From Rhodococcus globerulus NBRC 14531 (GTDB taxonomy: Bacteria > Actinomycetota > Actinomycetes > Mycobacteriales > Mycobacteriaceae), in contig NZ_BCWX01000002.1 of assembly GCF_001894805.1 (NCBI RefSeq), positions 186,001 through 250,000 on the forward strand: a stretch of DNA of 64,000 nucleotides, given 5' to 3'. The notes beneath the pieces are model-generated. The model made no database searches. It saw only the letters and a list, made by a program, of their open reading frames with translations, and was not told the origin of the DNA. Positions 38,766-47,794 of the stretch are shown here, in pieces. The stretch's first letter is position 1. The number at the start of each line of letters is the position of its first letter. A program made the position numbers and the translations under genes.

Positions 38766-38915
38766 GATGTGACCCCCTTCGGCGTACGTTCCATTGTCCT
38801 CGGTCGAGTGACGCGTGCGATAGGGCTGAAGGACGGTCTTCGATTGCTGCGTGGGTGGGCGTCGCAGCGCGCATGATTACTTGGCCGCCGAACAACCCCA
38901 TGACGAGGAGTCACC

Positions 38916-39314
38916 ATGAAGTCCTTCCGAAGTGCTGTCGAAGCGCGCGATACCGACGCCATGGAGGCGCTGCTCGCCGACAACGTGGTCTTCACCAGTC
39001 CTGTTGCCTTCATGCCGTATCCCGGCAAGGCGATCACGGCGTCGATCCTGCGCGGTGTGATGCGGGTGTTCGAGGATTTCCGGTATGTGCGCGAGATCGA
39101 GTCGGCAGACGGTCGCGATCATGCCTTGGTCTTCGAGGCAACAGTGGACGGCAAGCTCGTAAACGGTTGCGACTTTCTGCATTTCGACGACGACGGGCTG
39201 ATCGACGAGTTCACGGTGATGGTCCGGCCGCTGTCGGGTGCCAATGCTCTTGCTGCCGCCATGGGTGAGCAGTTTCCGCGGATTCGGGAAGAGGCGATGA
39301 ATGAGCTGAAGTGA
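38916..39314 (+). CDS. SnoaL/NTF2-like protein
   Basis: 132 residues. AGGAG lies just upstream of the ATG. The sequence SAVEARDTDAMEALLADNVVFTSPVAF, then GKAITASILRGVMRVF, and ATVDGKLVNGCDFLHFDDDGLIDEFTVMVRPLSG follows the SnoaL-like cone fold. Such proteins are isomerases, hydrolases or ligand carriers. No catalytic assignment is possible. Confidence 0.85.
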   Translation: MKSFRSAVEARDTDAMEALLADNVVFTSPVAFMPYPGKAITASILRGVMRVFEDFRYVREIESADGRDHALVFEATVDGKLVNGCDFLHFDDDGLIDEFTVMVRPLSGANALAAAMGEQFPRIREEAMNELK

Positions 39315-39478
39315 GCACGGTTTGTGTGTAGTGAGCAGCTGTTTCGGCCTGCTGGAGTGCGTGTTCACTGCACAGAAACCATGTTCGCTTACCGTGTCGA
39401 CGCCATAGGGGTTGTGTGAGACTCGTCGTAGCACTAAGTTGAGCCACATCGAGTTACAGGCACTGTGAGGAGACACCG

Positions 39479-40468
39479 ATGGCCAGGTCGACATCGATCA
39501 CCATGGACCAGTCGTACCGCGAGTTGCTGGCGACGCTTTCCGACGGCTCGGTGCACCGGAGGTTCGACCCCTATCTCGACATCGATTGGGACGCACCGGA
39601 ATACGCGATCGATCCCGACGACCCCCGGTGGGTGCTGTCGTCGATATCCGATCCGCTCGGTGCCACGAGTTGGTATCAGGAGCAGTCCCTCGGGCGTCGC
39701 ATCGCGATGGGGAAATGGCGCCAGGCCAATGTCACCAAGGTGGGTTCGGCGTTCGAGAGCATCCTGATTCGCGGAATGATGGACTACATCATGGCGCTGC
39801 CGAACCAATCCCCGGAGTTTCGGTATTGCCTGCACGAGATGACCGAAGAGTGCAATCACATTCAGATGTTCCAGGAATTCGTCAATCGGGTTGGCGTCGA
39901 CGTTCCGGGGATGCGCCCGCTGTTTCGCCGAATGTCTCCGTATGTCGGCTTGCTGGGCGCTAGGTTCCCGGTCATCTTCTTCATCGGCATCCTGGCCGGT
40001 GAGGAACCGATCGATCACTTCCAGAAGGATCTCATCCGCGAAGGCAAGGACACCGTCCCGGTGATGTTGCGCACCATGGAGATTCACATCGCGGAAGAGG
40101 CCAGGCATATTTCCTTCGCGCACGATTTCCTGCGCACGCATGTTCCGAGACTGAGCCCGTTCGGCCGCGCGATGACGTCTGTCGCCTTCCCTGGCGCGAT
40201 GCGTTGGCTGTCCGGCGAAATCATGGCACCGCCGAAGGAGTTTGCGGAAAAGTTCGACATTCCCGACTCGGTGATCCGGGAAGCATTTTGGGACAGTCCT
40301 ACGTCGCGCCGAATCCTGGGTAACTACTTCGGTGAAATGCGCGCATTGGCAGACGAGTTGGGGCTGATGAATCCAGTCTCGCGGCGGGCTTGGAAGAAGT
40401 TCGGAATCGCCGGCGACAGGGCCCGGTATCGCGGTGAACCGAGGCGTTGGACAAAATCCCGTCGCTAG
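39479..40468 (+). CDS. AurF-like diiron oxygenase
   Basis: 329 residues, ATG 39479 with GAGGAG upstream. It has the ferritin-like diiron signature with E93, E124-x2-H127 (TEECNH), the GEEPIDH segment (174-180) and E207-x2-H210 (EEARH). AurF-type enzymes oxidise aryl amines to nitro groups; other family members hydroxylate or desaturate. No biosynthetic cluster surrounds it, so the substrate is open. Stands alone between a SnoaL-like gene and recO. Confidence 0.85.
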   Translation: MARSTSITMDQSYRELLATLSDGSVHRRFDPYLDIDWDAPEYAIDPDDPRWVLSSISDPLGATSWYQEQSLGRRIAMGKWRQANVTKVGSAFESILIRGMMDYIMALPNQSPEFRYCLHEMTEECNHIQMFQEFVNRVGVDVPGMRPLFRRMSPYVGLLGARFPVIFFIGILAGEEPIDHFQKDLIREGKDTVPVMLRTMEIHIAEEARHISFAHDFLRTHVPRLSPFGRAMTSVAFPGAMRWLSGEIMAPPKEFAEKFDIPDSVIREAFWDSPTSRRILGNYFGEMRALADELGLMNPVSRRAWKKFGIAGDRARYRGEPRRWTKSRR

Positions 40469-40509
40469 CGGTCGTATAAACCGTCGGTGCCGCGTGGGAC
40501 ACTTGTTCG

Positions 40510-41325
40510 GTGAGGTTGTATCGAGACACGGCGGTGGTGCTGCGCCTGCATAAGCTGGGCGAAGCCGACCACATCGTCACGTTGCTCACCCGTCAATTCG
40601 GGTTGGTGCGTGCCGTGGCCAAGGGTGTCCGCAGAACTACCTCCAAGTTCGGTGCGCGGCTCGAGCCGTTTGCGCATGTCGACGTCCAACTCCTGCCGGG
40701 TAAAAATCTGGACATCATCACGCAGGTCCAGACGGTGGACGCCTTTGCCACCGACATTGTCGACGATTACAGCCGGTACACCACGGCCTGCGCGGTACTC
40801 GAAACCGCGGAACGGCTAGCCGGTGAAGAACGTGCACCGGCGCCGCAACTTCAGCGGCTCACCGTCGGGGCCTTGCGGGCTATCGCCGAGCAGGGCCGTC
40901 CCGTCGAATTTGTTCTCGACGCTTTTCTTCTCCGGGCGATGGGTTACGCGGGTTGGGCGCCCGCGCTCGGGGAATGCGCCAAGTGTTCTTCTCCCGGCCC
41001 GCACCGCGCTTTCCATGTCGCGGCCGGCGGGGCGGTCTGTACGTACTGTCGCCCACCCGGATCTGCGACGCCGTCGCCCGGTGTCCTTGATCTGATGGAA
41101 GCGTTGCTGCGGGGGGAGTGGGAAGGTACCGACGTGGCACCGACCTCGCTGCGCACTCAGGCAAGTGGCCTGGTCGCAGCGCATTTGCAGTGGCATCTGG
41201 AGCGGCAATTGCGCACGCTACCGCTCATCGAACGGTCAAGGCCGCATGCGGCGGTCGAGGGAGCTGCAGCGGTGGGGCAGGATGGAACGCGTGATTCGAC
41301 GACGCGAACCGCGCACCCCGCTTGA
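40510..41325 (+). CDS. recO: DNA repair protein RecO
   Basis: 271 residues from GTG 40510. N-terminal OB fold: [52 protein letters not shown] helical domain follows, then a zinc-ribbon-like CAKCSSPG...CTYC. It loads RecA on SSB-coated DNA. The last 44 bp overlap the start of uppS, as often found in mycobacteria and relatives. Confidence 0.95.
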   Translation: MRLYRDTAVVLRLHKLGEADHIVTLLTRQFGLVRAVAKGVRRTTSKFGARLEPFAHVDVQLLPGKNLDIITQVQTVDAFATDIVDDYSRYTTACAVLETAERLAGEERAPAPQLQRLTVGALRAIAEQGRPVEFVLDAFLLRAMGYAGWAPALGECAKCSSPGPHRAFHVAAGGAVCTYCRPPGSATPSPGVLDLMEALLRGEWEGTDVAPTSLRTQASGLVAAHLQWHLERQLRTLPLIERSRPHAAVEGAAAVGQDGTRDSTTRTAHPA

Positions 41326-42100
41326 TTCTGCTACAGATCGGGTGATCCGGCCCCCGGACCCACACCCGTCCGGAGCGAAACCGCCGATCCTGCAAACCGA
41401 ACTGATCCCGCGCCATGTTGCGCTGGTGATGGACGGCAACGGACGCTGGGCTCAGGAGCGCGGTTTGCCGCGCACAGCCGGTCACGAGCGCGGCGAAGCC
41501 GTACTGATGGACACGGTGTGCGGGTGCATCGAGATGGGCGTCGAGTGGCTTTCCGCGTATGCCTTCTCCACCGAGAACTGGAAGCGCAGCCCCGACGAGG
41601 TGCGTTTCCTCATGGGCTTCAACCGTGACGTGATTCGTCGTCGACGCGACGAGATGAACGAGATGGGCGTTCGGGTTCGCTGGGCGGGCCGGAAGCCGCG
41701 ATTGTGGGCGAGTGTCATCAAGGAACTCGAGATCGCCGAAGAGCTCACCAAGAACAACACGGTGATGAACCTGACGATGTGCGTCAACTACGGCGGGCGC
41801 GCCGAAATTGCCGACGCGGTCAAGGAAATCGCCAAGCGGGTGGCCGCCGGCGAGATCAATCCAGACAAGATCACCGAGGCCACCGTCGCGAAGTACCTCG
41901 ACGAACCTGATATGCCGGACGTCGACCTGTTCCTGCGCCCCTCAGGGGAGCAGCGTACGTCCAACTTCTTGATCTGGCAGTCCGCGTACGCCGAAATGGT
42001 GTACCAGGAGAAGCTGTTTCCCGATTTCGATCGTCGTGACCTGTGGGCCGCGTGTGTCGAATATGCCTCACGCGACCGCCGATTTGGTGGAGTGAAATGA
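41282..42100 (+). CDS. uppS: Isoprenyl transferase (polyprenyl diphosphate synthase)
   Basis: 272 residues from ATG 41282. The catalytic block [20 protein letters not shown] has the Mg2+-binding Asp at D51. It continues with [15 protein letters not shown] and [24 protein letters not shown]. It makes the long-chain prenyl diphosphate used as lipid carrier for peptidoglycan and arabinogalactan (decaprenyl diphosphate in mycolata). Overlaps recO upstream and the next gene by ATGA. Confidence 0.95.
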   Translation: MERVIRRREPRTPLDSATDRVIRPPDPHPSGAKPPILQTELIPRHVALVMDGNGRWAQERGLPRTAGHERGEAVLMDTVCGCIEMGVEWLSAYAFSTENWKRSPDEVRFLMGFNRDVIRRRRDEMNEMGVRVRWAGRKPRLWASVIKELEIAEELTKNNTVMNLTMCVNYGGRAEIADAVKEIAKRVAAGEINPDKITEATVAKYLDEPDMPDVDLFLRPSGEQRTSNFLIWQSAYAEMVYQEKLFPDFDRRDLWAACVEYASRDRRFGGVK

Positions 42101-42516
42101 CAGGTGAAAATATGACCGAGACCGACAACGCCGCACGACTGCAAGAGCGTGCCGCCGAAGCGCTGGCACATTTTGTGACCGTCGACGTGGCCGACGACGG
42201 TTCACTGGGTTTCCAGTACGCCGGCGCATTGTGCTCGGTTCAGGCGATGAACCTCTCCGAAGGCCTCGACGTTCTGTCGATGACGTGCGTGCTGGCGTGG
42301 GACCGTCCGGTCAGCGCCGCGCTGCACCGCAAGGTAGCCGAGCGCAACCGCACCATCCAGTTCGGATCCATCGCGGTGTTCGGGCACGGCAGTCTCGCAG
42401 ATGTCATTCTGCGGTACACGTTCCCGGCAGCGGGACTGGAAGACGAAGCGCTCACTACGATGCTGCTCCTGGCGCTCACGGGAGCCGATACGGCTCGACA
42501 GGGACTACTTCCTTAA
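42097..42516 (+). CDS. Small conserved protein, YbjN/CesT-like
   Basis: 139 residues from ATG 42097, overlapping the uppS stop; an internal ATG at 42112 is possible. It contains [46 protein letters not shown] and ends with a hydrophobic helix. The alternating strand/helix pattern suggests a YbjN/type-III-chaperone-like fold. A protein of this size occupies the same place (Rv2360c) in mycobacteria, from memory. Function unknown. Confidence 0.75.
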   Translation: MTGENMTETDNAARLQERAAEALAHFVTVDVADDGSLGFQYAGALCSVQAMNLSEGLDVLSMTCVLAWDRPVSAALHRKVAERNRTIQFGSIAVFGHGSLADVILRYTFPAAGLEDEALTTMLLLALTGADTARQGLLP

Positions 42517-42549
42517 ACCTGAACGCACCGATTCTTCGAGGAGTAGTCC

Positions 42550-42987
42550 ATGACGCTCGAGATCCACAAGGCCTGCGAAGTCACCGACGAGCTGGTTGAA
42601 GCCTGCGCGAGACTCATTCCGCAGCTGTCGAAGTCGGCGCCACCAGTCACCGCGGCGTCGCTCGAGAAGGTTGTGGCCTGCCCCACGAACACACTTTTCG
42701 TGGCCAGGCTCGACGGTCGTATCGTCGGAACGCTGACCCTGGTCGTCTTTCCGACCCCGACCGGCTACCGCGCCTGGATCGAGGACGTTGTGGTCGACGG
42801 GGCGGCTCAAGGCCGACAGGTCGGATCCGCGCTGACCACAGCAGCCCTCGCTCGCGCCGAGGAGCTCGGTGCCCGCACTGTGGATCTGACCTCGAGGAGC
42901 TCGCGGGTAGCCGCGAATCAGCTCTACCGGAAACTCGGTTTCGAGCCGCGCGAATCCAATCTGCTTCGGTTTTCGCTGGCTGATTAA
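42550..42987 (+). CDS. GNAT-family N-acetyltransferase
   Basis: 145 residues; GAGGAG upstream of ATG. Acetyl-CoA site GAAQGRQVGSALTTAALARAEELG and the C-terminal VAANQLYRKLGFEPRESNLLRF are GNAT motifs A and B. It acetylates an unknown amine. The stop shares TTAA with the convergent zur gene. Confidence 0.9.
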   Translation: MTLEIHKACEVTDELVEACARLIPQLSKSAPPVTAASLEKVVACPTNTLFVARLDGRIVGTLTLVVFPTPTGYRAWIEDVVVDGAAQGRQVGSALTTAALARAEELGARTVDLTSRSSRVAANQLYRKLGFEPRESNLLRFSLAD

Positions 42988-43430
42988 GTCGCGGCCGCGC
43001 AATCGCGGCAGGTACCAAAAATTTCGACGGTGTGACTGACGTCGGTGAAACCGTTGTCGTCGGCGATGGTCTGTGACCACTGCTCGACCATCGCGCCTTC
43101 CACCTCCACGGTGTATCCGCAATTTCGGCACACGAGGTGGTGATGGTGGCCGGAAGAGCAACGGCGATAGACGGATTCACCGGTGTCGGTGCGCAGGACG
43201 TCGATGGTTCCGGCGTCGGCGAGGGTCTGCAGGGTTCGGTAGACGGTGGTCAGGCCGATGGCTTCACCACGCTTGCGCAGTTCGTCGTGCAGCTCTTGCG
43301 CCGACTTGAACTCGCCGATGTCGTCGAGCAGTGCGGAGATCGCGCTGCGCTGTTTGGTCGATCGAATGCCGACAGTGGCGCTGCGCTTGAATGCAGACTG
43401 ACCGGTGGTGTTCATGTTGGTGGTGATCAT
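42984..43430 (-). CDS. zur: Zinc-uptake repressor Zur (FurB)
   Basis: 148 residues from ATG 43430, which overlaps the smtB stop. Winged helix SAQELHDELRKRGEAIGLTTVYRTLQTLADAGTIDVLR. Zinc-binding motifs are GHHHHLVCRNCGYTVEVE (CxxC) and a second CxxC near the C-terminus (CRDC). In mycobacteria the furB gene is cotranscribed with smtB, as here, and represses zinc uptake and alternative ribosomal protein genes. Confidence 0.93.
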   Translation of the reverse strand: MITTNMNTTGQSAFKRSATVGIRSTKQRSAISALLDDIGEFKSAQELHDELRKRGEAIGLTTVYRTLQTLADAGTIDVLRTDTGESVYRRCSSGHHHHLVCRNCGYTVEVEGAMVEQWSQTIADDNGFTDVSHTVEIFGTCRDCAAAT

Positions 43431-43810
43431 CCTTCTTCTGCGTGGGCGACAGCGTCCACGACTATGTGGGCCAGATGGTCGTCGGCCAGTCGATAGAGAA
43501 CTTCGCGTCCGTGGCGTTCGCCACGCACGACGCCCGCAGCCTTCAGGACACGAAGGTGCTGGCTGATGAGCGGTTGGGTGACGCCGAGGGCGCCGACAAG
43601 TTCGTGGACGCACCGCTGCGACTGGTGGAGTTGGAGCACGATCGCGATGCGGACAGGTGCGGCGAGCGCTCGCAGGATCTCACCGGCCGCAGCCAGAGTT
43701 TCCTTGGGTGGAACCACGGCTGGGGGGACGGGTTCGAACGGGTCATGTGTGTGATCGAGCGCGTCGTGATCATGGTGGTTGTGGAGATCGCCGGTATCCG
43801 CAATGCTCAC
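43427..43810 (-). CDS. smtB: ArsR/SmtB-family zinc-sensing repressor
   Basis: 127 residues. ArsR-type HTH: ALAAPVRIAIVLQLHQSQRCVHELVGALGVTQPLISQHLRVLKAAGVV, followed by GRHGREVLYRLAD and the alpha5 metal motif DDHLAHIVVDAVAHAEE. The N-terminus is His/Asp-rich (HNHHDHDALDHTHD), a likely extra metal-binding tail. It would release DNA when zinc is high, letting zur be expressed. First gene of the smtB-zur operon. Confidence 0.92.
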   Translation of the reverse strand: MSIADTGDLHNHHDHDALDHTHDPFEPVPPAVVPPKETLAAAGEILRALAAPVRIAIVLQLHQSQRCVHELVGALGVTQPLISQHLRVLKAAGVVRGERHGREVLYRLADDHLAHIVVDAVAHAEEG

Positions 43811-43888
43811 AGCGAGGCTCCTTCGAGGGGTGTGTCACAACGTTCCTGCGTAGCCATAAGACCACACTATTGCAAATCACATTCATTT

Positions 43889-43912
43889 TGATATGCACAA
43901 GTACGCATGTCA
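43889..43912. promoter_or_regulatory. Inverted repeat in the smtB/glyS intergenic region
   Basis: TGATATGC - 8 nt - GCATGTCA, with one mismatched pair between the arms. Position (79 bp upstream of the smtB start) and A+T-rich arms suit an ArsR/SmtB autoregulatory operator. Inference from symmetry only. Confidence 0.5.
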
Positions 43913-44008
43913 ACCGTGGCGCGAAGTCCACTTCCGGGGCCGGTTAGTCTGGACATGCAAAAAGCGCAGGAAAACCGTGCATCTATTACCCAGATGGAGA
44001 GCAATCCA

Positions 44009-45400
44009 GTGGCACCCAAGTCCAAGATCGAAGCCGTCGTCAATCTCGCCAAGCGGCGAGGCCTGGTCTACCCGTGCGGTGAGATCTACGGAGGCACCAA
44101 GTCCGCATGGGACTACGGCCCATTGGGTGTCGAGCTCAAGGAGAACATCAAGCGTCAGTGGTGGCGGAACATGGTCACCAGCCGCGAGGACGTTGTCGGC
44201 CTCGACTCCTCGGTGATTTTGCCCCGCGAGGTGTGGGTTGCATCCGGACACGTCGGCGTCTTCAACGACCCGCTGGTCGAGTGCCTCAACTGTCACAAGC
44301 GTCACCGTCAGGATCACCTGCAGGAGGCGTACGCGGAGAAGAAGAAGCTCGACAACCCGGACGACGTCACGATGGACCTCATCGGGTGCCCCGACTGCGG
44401 CACCGTCGGCCAGTGGACCGAACCGCGCGACTTCAACATGATGCTCAAGACGTACCTCGGCCCCGTCGAGAGCGAAGAGGGCATGCACTACCTGCGTCCC
44501 GAAACCGCGCAGGGCATCTTCGTGAACTTCGCGAACGTGCTGACCACGTCGCGTAAGAAGCCGCCGTTCGGCATCGGCCAGATCGGCAAGAGCTTCCGCA
44601 ACGAGATCACCCCAGGCAACTTCATCTTCCGCACCCGCGAGTTCGAGCAGATGGAGATGGAATTCTTCGTCAAGCCCGGCGAGGACGACGCGTGGCACAA
44701 GTACTGGATCGACTACCGCATGGACTGGTACACCGGCCTCGGTATCAACAAGGACAACCTGCGCCTGTACGAGCACGCGAAGGAAAAGCTCTCGCACTAC
44801 TCCAAGGGCACCACGGACATCGAGTACCGCTTCCACTTCCAGGGCAGCGAATGGGGTGAGCTCGAGGGCATCGCGAACCGCACCGACTTCGACCTCTCGA
44901 CGCACTCCAAGCACTCGGGCACCGAGCTGAACTACTTCGACCAGACAACCGGCGAGCGCTACACGCCGTACGTCATCGAGCCGGCCGCAGGTCTTACCCG
45001 TTCGCTCATGGCCTTCCTCGTCGACGCGTACACCGAGGACGAAGCCCCCAACGCCAAGGGTGGCGTCGACAAGCGCACGGTGCTGCGCCTGGATCGTCGT
45101 CTCGCTCCGGTCAAGGCCGCTGTCCTGCCGCTCTCGCGCAATGCGGATCTCACGCCAAAGGCAAAAGATCTTGCAGCGCAACTGCGTCAGAACTGGAACG
45201 TCGAATTCGACGACGCCGGCGCCATCGGCCGCCGCTACCGTCGTCAGGACGAGATCGGCACCCCGTTCTGCATCACGGTCGACTTCGACACCCTCGAAGA
45301 CCAGGCCGTCACCGTTCGCGAGCGTGACTCCATGGCTCAGGAACGCGTCGCACTCGATCAGGTCGAGAGCTACCTTGCGACGCGACTGATCGGTTCTTAA
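44009..45400 (+). CDS. glyS: Glycyl-tRNA synthetase (dimeric, class II)
   Basis: 463 residues from GTG 44009, with GGAG 9 nt upstream; ATG 43994 would add 5 residues. Class II motifs: [64 protein letters not shown] and [16 protein letters not shown]. It charges tRNA-Gly. CLNC and CPDC form a likely zinc site. Followed by a strong terminator. Confidence 0.96.
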   Translation: MAPKSKIEAVVNLAKRRGLVYPCGEIYGGTKSAWDYGPLGVELKENIKRQWWRNMVTSREDVVGLDSSVILPREVWVASGHVGVFNDPLVECLNCHKRHRQDHLQEAYAEKKKLDNPDDVTMDLIGCPDCGTVGQWTEPRDFNMMLKTYLGPVESEEGMHYLRPETAQGIFVNFANVLTTSRKKPPFGIGQIGKSFRNEITPGNFIFRTREFEQMEMEFFVKPGEDDAWHKYWIDYRMDWYTGLGINKDNLRLYEHAKEKLSHYSKGTTDIEYRFHFQGSEWGELEGIANRTDFDLSTHSKHSGTELNYFDQTTGERYTPYVIEPAAGLTRSLMAFLVDAYTEDEAPNAKGGVDKRTVLRLDRRLAPVKAAVLPLSRNADLTPKAKDLAAQLRQNWNVEFDDAGAIGRRYRRQDEIGTPFCITVDFDTLEDQAVTVRERDSMAQERVALDQVESYLATRLIGS

Positions 45401-45413
45401 GCCGTATCCGTCT

Positions 45414-45456
45414 CGGGCGGCCTTCCTCGATAACGAGGGAGGCCGCCCGTTTGCTG
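45414..45456 (+). terminator. Rho-independent terminator after glyS
   Basis: A 16-bp stem with one G-T wobble (arms 45414-45429 and 45434-45449), ATAA loop and a TTTGCT tail. Lies 13 bp after the glyS stop. Confidence 0.9.
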
Positions 45457-45490
45457 TTCCCGGCGGCCTTCGAGGCGTAAGAACAGACAT

Positions 45491-46072
45491 ATGAGACAAC
45501 TCAGTGTGACCAACAGCGTGACTCTCGACGGTGTCATGCAGGCGCCGGGTGGGCCCGACGAGGACCGTCGTGGCGGCTTCGAGCACGGGGGATGGGCTGC
45601 GCCGTTCAGTGACGCGGTAATGGCGCGGAAGATGGGCGAGGGAATGGCTGCAAGATCGCAGCTACTCTTCGGGCGACGGACGTACGAGAGTTTTGCGTCG
45701 TACTGGCCGCACCAGACCGACAATCCGTTCACCGAAGTGCTCGACAACACGCAGAAATATGTTGCGTCGCGGACATTGACCGAACCGCTGCCGTGGAAGA
45801 ACTCGACGTTGCTCCGCGGTGACGCCGCCGACGCGGTTGCCGAGTTGAAGGACACCGAGGGGCCGGATCTGGTGATTCTGGGTAGTGGGGAACTGATCAC
45901 GTCGTTGGCGCAGCGCCAATTGATCGACACCTACATTCTGCTCATCCATCCTGTGGTTCTCGGAACGGGACGCAGGTTGTTTCCTGACGGCGCCGTACTC
46001 GCGCGGTTCACTCTCGCCGAAAGTGTTTCCACCACAACCGGAGTCATCATGGCGACGTATCAGTTGCAGTGA
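45491..46072 (+). CDS. RibD C-terminal/dihydrofolate reductase-like protein
   Basis: 193 residues. SVTNSVTLDGVMQAPGGPDEDRRGGFEHGGW, LLFGRRTYESFASYWP, KYVASRTL and LVILGSGELITSLAQRQLIDTYILLIHPVVLGTGRRLF fit the YwjB/YyaP branch of the RibD_C family. It probably reduces a pterin- or flavin-like substrate with NADPH; true folate activity is not implied. Overlaps the convergent mepB-like gene by 13 bp. Confidence 0.88.
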   Translation: MRQLSVTNSVTLDGVMQAPGGPDEDRRGGFEHGGWAAPFSDAVMARKMGEGMAARSQLLFGRRTYESFASYWPHQTDNPFTEVLDNTQKYVASRTLTEPLPWKNSTLLRGDAADAVAELKDTEGPDLVILGSGELITSLAQRQLIDTYILLIHPVVLGTGRRLFPDGAVLARFTLAESVSTTTGVIMATYQLQ

Positions 46073-46497
46073 GTGGGGCGAAAATAATCGAGTTGCCAGC
46101 GCTGGGATTTGACGGCCTGCACACTGGTCGGCGTTACCCACGGCGGGTAGATGCGAATGGCGCGTTTACCGCCCGTGAAGTCTGTCGAAACCACTCGATT
46201 CGTGATGAGAGCGTCGACGGGAAAAATGAAGTGCCCCAGTTGTTCTCCGTCGTATACCTTCACGATGAACAACTCGACGCCGTCGGAAACATCGAACGGG
46301 CGGATCGGCCCGGCGTCCGATCGTCGCCACAGCGTCACGAACTGCCCGAGTTTGGTAGGAGTCGTCTTTGCGCGACGGTATACGGCGCTGCGCCCGTCGA
46401 CAGTGAGGGAGTGAGCGCTGTACTCCGCGCCCTCGGGTTCGGGAATCGGTGTGGACCAGGTACATCCGTGAGCGTTCATCGGCAATGATGATGGCAC
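46060..46497 (-). CDS. MepB-family protein
   Basis: 145 residues from GTG 46497, or 139 from ATG 46479. NAHGCTWSTPIPEPEGAEYSAHSLTVDGRSAVYRRAKTTPTKLGQFVTLWRR and FIFPVDALITNRVVS, GKRAIRIYPPW are typical of MepB proteins, named from the Staphylococcus mepRAB locus and of unknown function. It follows the SnoaL-like gene on the same strand by 23 bp and may share its transcript. Confidence 0.8.
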   Translation of the reverse strand: MPSSLPMNAHGCTWSTPIPEPEGAEYSAHSLTVDGRSAVYRRAKTTPTKLGQFVTLWRRSDAGPIRPFDVSDGVELFIVKVYDGEQLGHFIFPVDALITNRVVSTDFTGGKRAIRIYPPWVTPTSVQAVKSQRWQLDYFRPTHCN

Positions 46498-46520
46498 GGG
46501 TCACCGACATCCCGGGGATT

Positions 46521-46886
46521 TCAGGCCGAGGGCACCTTGTCGAGGAACCCGAGAACAAGGGTCAATCGGCCGTCGTCATTTCGTTCGAGCACGTCGAATC
46601 CGTCGATCAGGGATTCTTTGCCGGCCGGGCCGAGCTTCCAGCCGAAGCGAGCTTGGCTGTGGTGTGCGTCCACCGGTCCGGCGAGGGTGAAGGTCATGCC
46701 CGGAAACTGCTGCTGCACAGCGCTGATCATCGCGTCGATCTGGCTGTGTCCGGTCACATCTGCCAGTGGATCGGTGTACCGGCCGTCGGCCGCGAACAGT
46801 TGCTCGATTCGTTCCTGACGAGCGCCGGCATCGGTTTCGTTCCACAGGTCGATGTAGGCGTGTGCGATTGCGTCGAAGTCACTCAT
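46521..46886 (-). CDS. SnoaL-like polyketide-cyclase-fold protein
   Basis: 121 residues. It begins DFDAIAHAYIDLWNETDAGARQERIEQLFAADGRYTDPLADVTGH, the standard SnoaL opening, and ends LIDGFDVLERNDDGRLTLVLGFLDKVP. Divergent from an XRE regulator with a 131-bp spacer, an arrangement common for MmyB-like regulators that control a nearby small enzyme. Confidence 0.88.
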   Translation of the reverse strand: MSDFDAIAHAYIDLWNETDAGARQERIEQLFAADGRYTDPLADVTGHSQIDAMISAVQQQFPGMTFTLAGPVDAHHSQARFGWKLGPAGKESLIDGFDVLERNDDGRLTLVLGFLDKVPSA

Positions 46887-47017
46887 GGCAGATCCTCCTG
46901 GTTGTCGAGGTCCGGGGTTTGTTTCCCGGCTGAGATCACTGTGCCAAGCGGATGTGTCGTCAGTCGATTACCTCGGAGGTCATGGCGTTGATTACACCTT
47001 GTCGCTACGTTGAGTGG

Positions 47018-47794
47018 ATGACTCAGAGCACGCATGTGGGAGCCCAGCTGAAGTCGTGGCGTGAGAGACGACGGCTCACTCAGTTGGGGCTTTCCTCCGC
47101 TGCCGGAGTTTCGACGAGGCACTTGAGTTTCATCGAAACCGGTCGATCGAAACCCAGTAAGGACATGATTATCCACTTGTCCGAGTGTTTGGAAGTGCCG
47201 CTACGGCAGCGGAATACGCTGTTGTTGGCGGGCGGTCATGCACCGGCCTATTCGGAGAATGCGTTGGCGGAAACGCCGATGTCCGCGGTCAGCGACGCCA
47301 TCAATCGCATCGTCGACGCCCATGGCCCGTACCCGGCTGTGGTGGTCGATCACCAGTGGGATCTGATCGTCGGCAATCGGGCGGTAAGCATCCTGACGGA
47401 GGGCGCTGCGCCGTTTCTTCTGGAGCCGCCGGTCAACGTTCTGCGGCTGAGTTTGCATCCCGAAGGCATGGCTGAGCGCATCGTGAACTTGGCGCAGTGG
47501 CGAAATCACGTGATCGCTCGGCTGCGCCGTGAGGTCGAGGTAACCGCCGACGCGCAGTTGGGTGCGCTGTTGGAAGAATTGCTGACTTATCCCAGCGGCG
47601 GCGAGTGGCATGAGGACGAGAGTTCACTGTTGGTGCCCTTGCGGATTCGCGCGGGCGACACCGAACTGGCGATGTTCAGTACCACCACCGTGTTCGGTAC
47701 GCCGCGCGATGTCACTTTGGCAGAGATTGCGATCGAATGTTTCTATCCATCCGACCGCGAGACCGCGGAGTTCTTCAGAGCGAAATCAGAGTGA
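47018..47794 (+). CDS. XRE-family regulator, MmyB-like
   Basis: 258 residues from ATG 47018. HTH at about 10-65 (GAQLKSWRERRRLTQLGLSSAAGVSTRHLSFIETGRSKPSKDMI), followed by the MmyB ligand domain (YPAVVVDHQWDLIVGNRAVSIL, FSTTTVFGTPRDVTLAEIAIECFYPSDRETAEFF). Related regulators bind fatty acids. Probably controls the divergent SnoaL-like and MepB-like genes. Overlaps ppm1 tail to tail by 9 bp. Confidence 0.9.
   Translation: MTQSTHVGAQLKSWRERRRLTQLGLSSAAGVSTRHLSFIETGRSKPSKDMIIHLSECLEVPLRQRNTLLLAGGHAPAYSENALAETPMSAVSDAINRIVDAHGPYPAVVVDHQWDLIVGNRAVSILTEGAAPFLLEPPVNVLRLSLHPEGMAERIVNLAQWRNHVIARLRREVEVTADAQLGALLEELLTYPSGGEWHEDESSLLVPLRIRAGDTELAMFSTTTVFGTPRDVTLAEIAIECFYPSDRETAEFFRAKSE

Noticed and set aside
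43811..44008. T-box or glycine riboswitch before glyS
   Set aside because: The leader is short, with no T-box core or tandem glycine aptamer pattern.
43910..45586. 558-codon open frame antisense to glyS
   Set aside because: Mirror of the strong codon bias of glyS; crosses the glyS terminator and has no family signature.
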